This document shows, in pieces, positions 63,454 through 64,000 of a DNA stretch of 64,000 nucleotides. Origin of the DNA: Costertonia aggregata. GTDB taxonomy: Bacteria; Bacteroidota; Bacteroidia; Flavobacteriales; Flavobacteriaceae. A program made the translations under genes and the position numbers. Under the pieces are notes generated by a model, which was not told where the DNA came from, did no database searches, and was given only the letters and a program-made list of their open reading frames with translations. The first letter of the stretch is position 1. Every line of letters begins with the position of its first letter. The stretch is from contig NZ_CP058595.1 of NCBI RefSeq assembly GCF_013402795.1, forward strand, positions 655,501 to 719,500. Direction: 5' to 3'.

Positions 63454-64000
63454 TTAATTGTTACGGTCGGCAACGGCCGTTCTTACTTTAAAGAAACCTG
63501 TTTTTAATTTTTCGAAAATTTGGTCCCTGAACGATTGGTCTATCTCGCTTTCCACATCTGAAAGCAAAGCCATGGCGTCAACCTTATTAGTATCCCTGAA
63601 CAACTTATTCGTAAGGATTTCTTTTTGTGCTTGCCTTAGAAGGGAATCTACTTCGGCATCGGTCAAGGTTTCGTTATTTTGCTCCATACTATTAGCTTGC
63701 GCCAAGACTTCTACTAGCTTCTTCTCGATAATTTTTTCCGGAGTATCGAACACTTTTTGAACCTTATCCTCAATAATACCTCTTTGAGCATTCCCTGCCA
63801 GATTCTCCTCCCTTCTATCTAATTGGGGAGCGATGGTTTCCTTCTCAACATACTTTATTGATTTAGGTGCTTCAGCGTACTTATCTCCACTCTTACCCTC
63901 TAAAACAGGAAGTGCTTTTTTATCGTCTTCTTGCTTTTCACCTTTCTGCTCTGTATTGACTATCACTTTATCATTTTTAATTTTCAACGGGTTTTTAGAT
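63454..64000 (-). CDS. Hypothetical protein, N-terminus outside window
   Basis: The frame is open to the right edge, so only the last 182 residues are seen. The region is highly charged and low in complexity (TEQKGEKQEDDKK), followed by helices and a C-terminus MALLSDVESEIDQSFRDQIFEKLKTGF...VRTAVADRNN that I recall from membrane-associated partners of ECF sigma factors in Flavobacteriia. Whether it is an anti-sigma factor cannot be told here. It runs in the same direction as the beta-barrel gene. Confidence 0.7.
   Translation of the reverse strand, partial: SKNPLKIKNDKVIVNTEQKGEKQEDDKKALPVLEGKSGDKYAEAPKSIKYVEKETIAPQLDRREENLAGNAQRGIIEDKVQKVFDTPEKIIEKKLVEVLAQANSMEQNNETLTDAEVDSLLRQAQKEILTNKLFRDTNKVDAMALLSDVESEIDQSFRDQIFEKLKTGFFKVRTAVADRNN

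Overview
The window looks like the chromosome of a marine Flavobacteriaceae bacterium (Bacteroidota). Support: an AT-rich sequence, a SusC/SusD polysaccharide utilisation locus (PUL), the gliding genes gldB and gldC, lipoproteins with acidic residues right after the lipid cysteine, a Bacteroidota-style division and cell-wall (dcw) cluster, and promoter-like TAnnTTTG boxes. I cannot name the genus from sequence alone.

Layout. 0-2.4 kb: the 3' part of a NarL-type sensor kinase, a small membrane protein, its response regulator and a small lipoprotein. 2.4-16.3 kb (minus strand): a galactose-centred PUL read as GntR regulator, SusC, SusD, an FG-GAP/UnbV lipoprotein, a GH36 alpha-galactosidase, a sodium/sugar symporter and galactokinase. 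Together they form a route from outer-membrane capture to galactose-1-phosphate. 16.3-34.1 kb: an accessory region with two LytS/LytTR two-component systems. The first is followed by five small secreted or membrane proteins of unknown role. The second is followed by three tandem leucine-rich-repeat lipoproteins, a DUF6515 protein, a lipoprotein esterase and a GNAT acetyltransferase. 34.4-50.5 kb (minus strand): tRNA-Arg, a GatB/YqeY protein and the dcw operon from mraZ to ftsZ. 50.7-64 kb: mainly housekeeping and conserved flavobacterial genes: an alpha/beta hydrolase, engB, a subclass B1 metallo-beta-lactamase, a CheY-like protein, gldC, gldB, nadE, a LuxR-type regulator, dnaG, a SIMPL protein, DUF4846 and DUF5694 proteins, and a beta-barrel protein next to a gene cut by the right edge.

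The most interesting part is 16.3-34.5 kb. Around each LytTR regulator I see sets of short direct repeats spaced exactly 21 bp apart, which is the two-helical-turn geometry of LytTR operators. Each system has its own word: TGCAGA for the first and A(C/T)TTA(C/T)T for the second. Each word lies upstream of the kinase gene and again just after the regulator gene, which suggests autoregulation plus control of the neighbouring output genes. The leader before the LRR operon can fold in two mutually exclusive ways, like an attenuator. Long degenerate direct repeats, one of which carries a decayed tRNA-Arg 3' end, bound the two modules. This suggests that the modules accumulated stepwise beside the intact tRNA-Arg gene.
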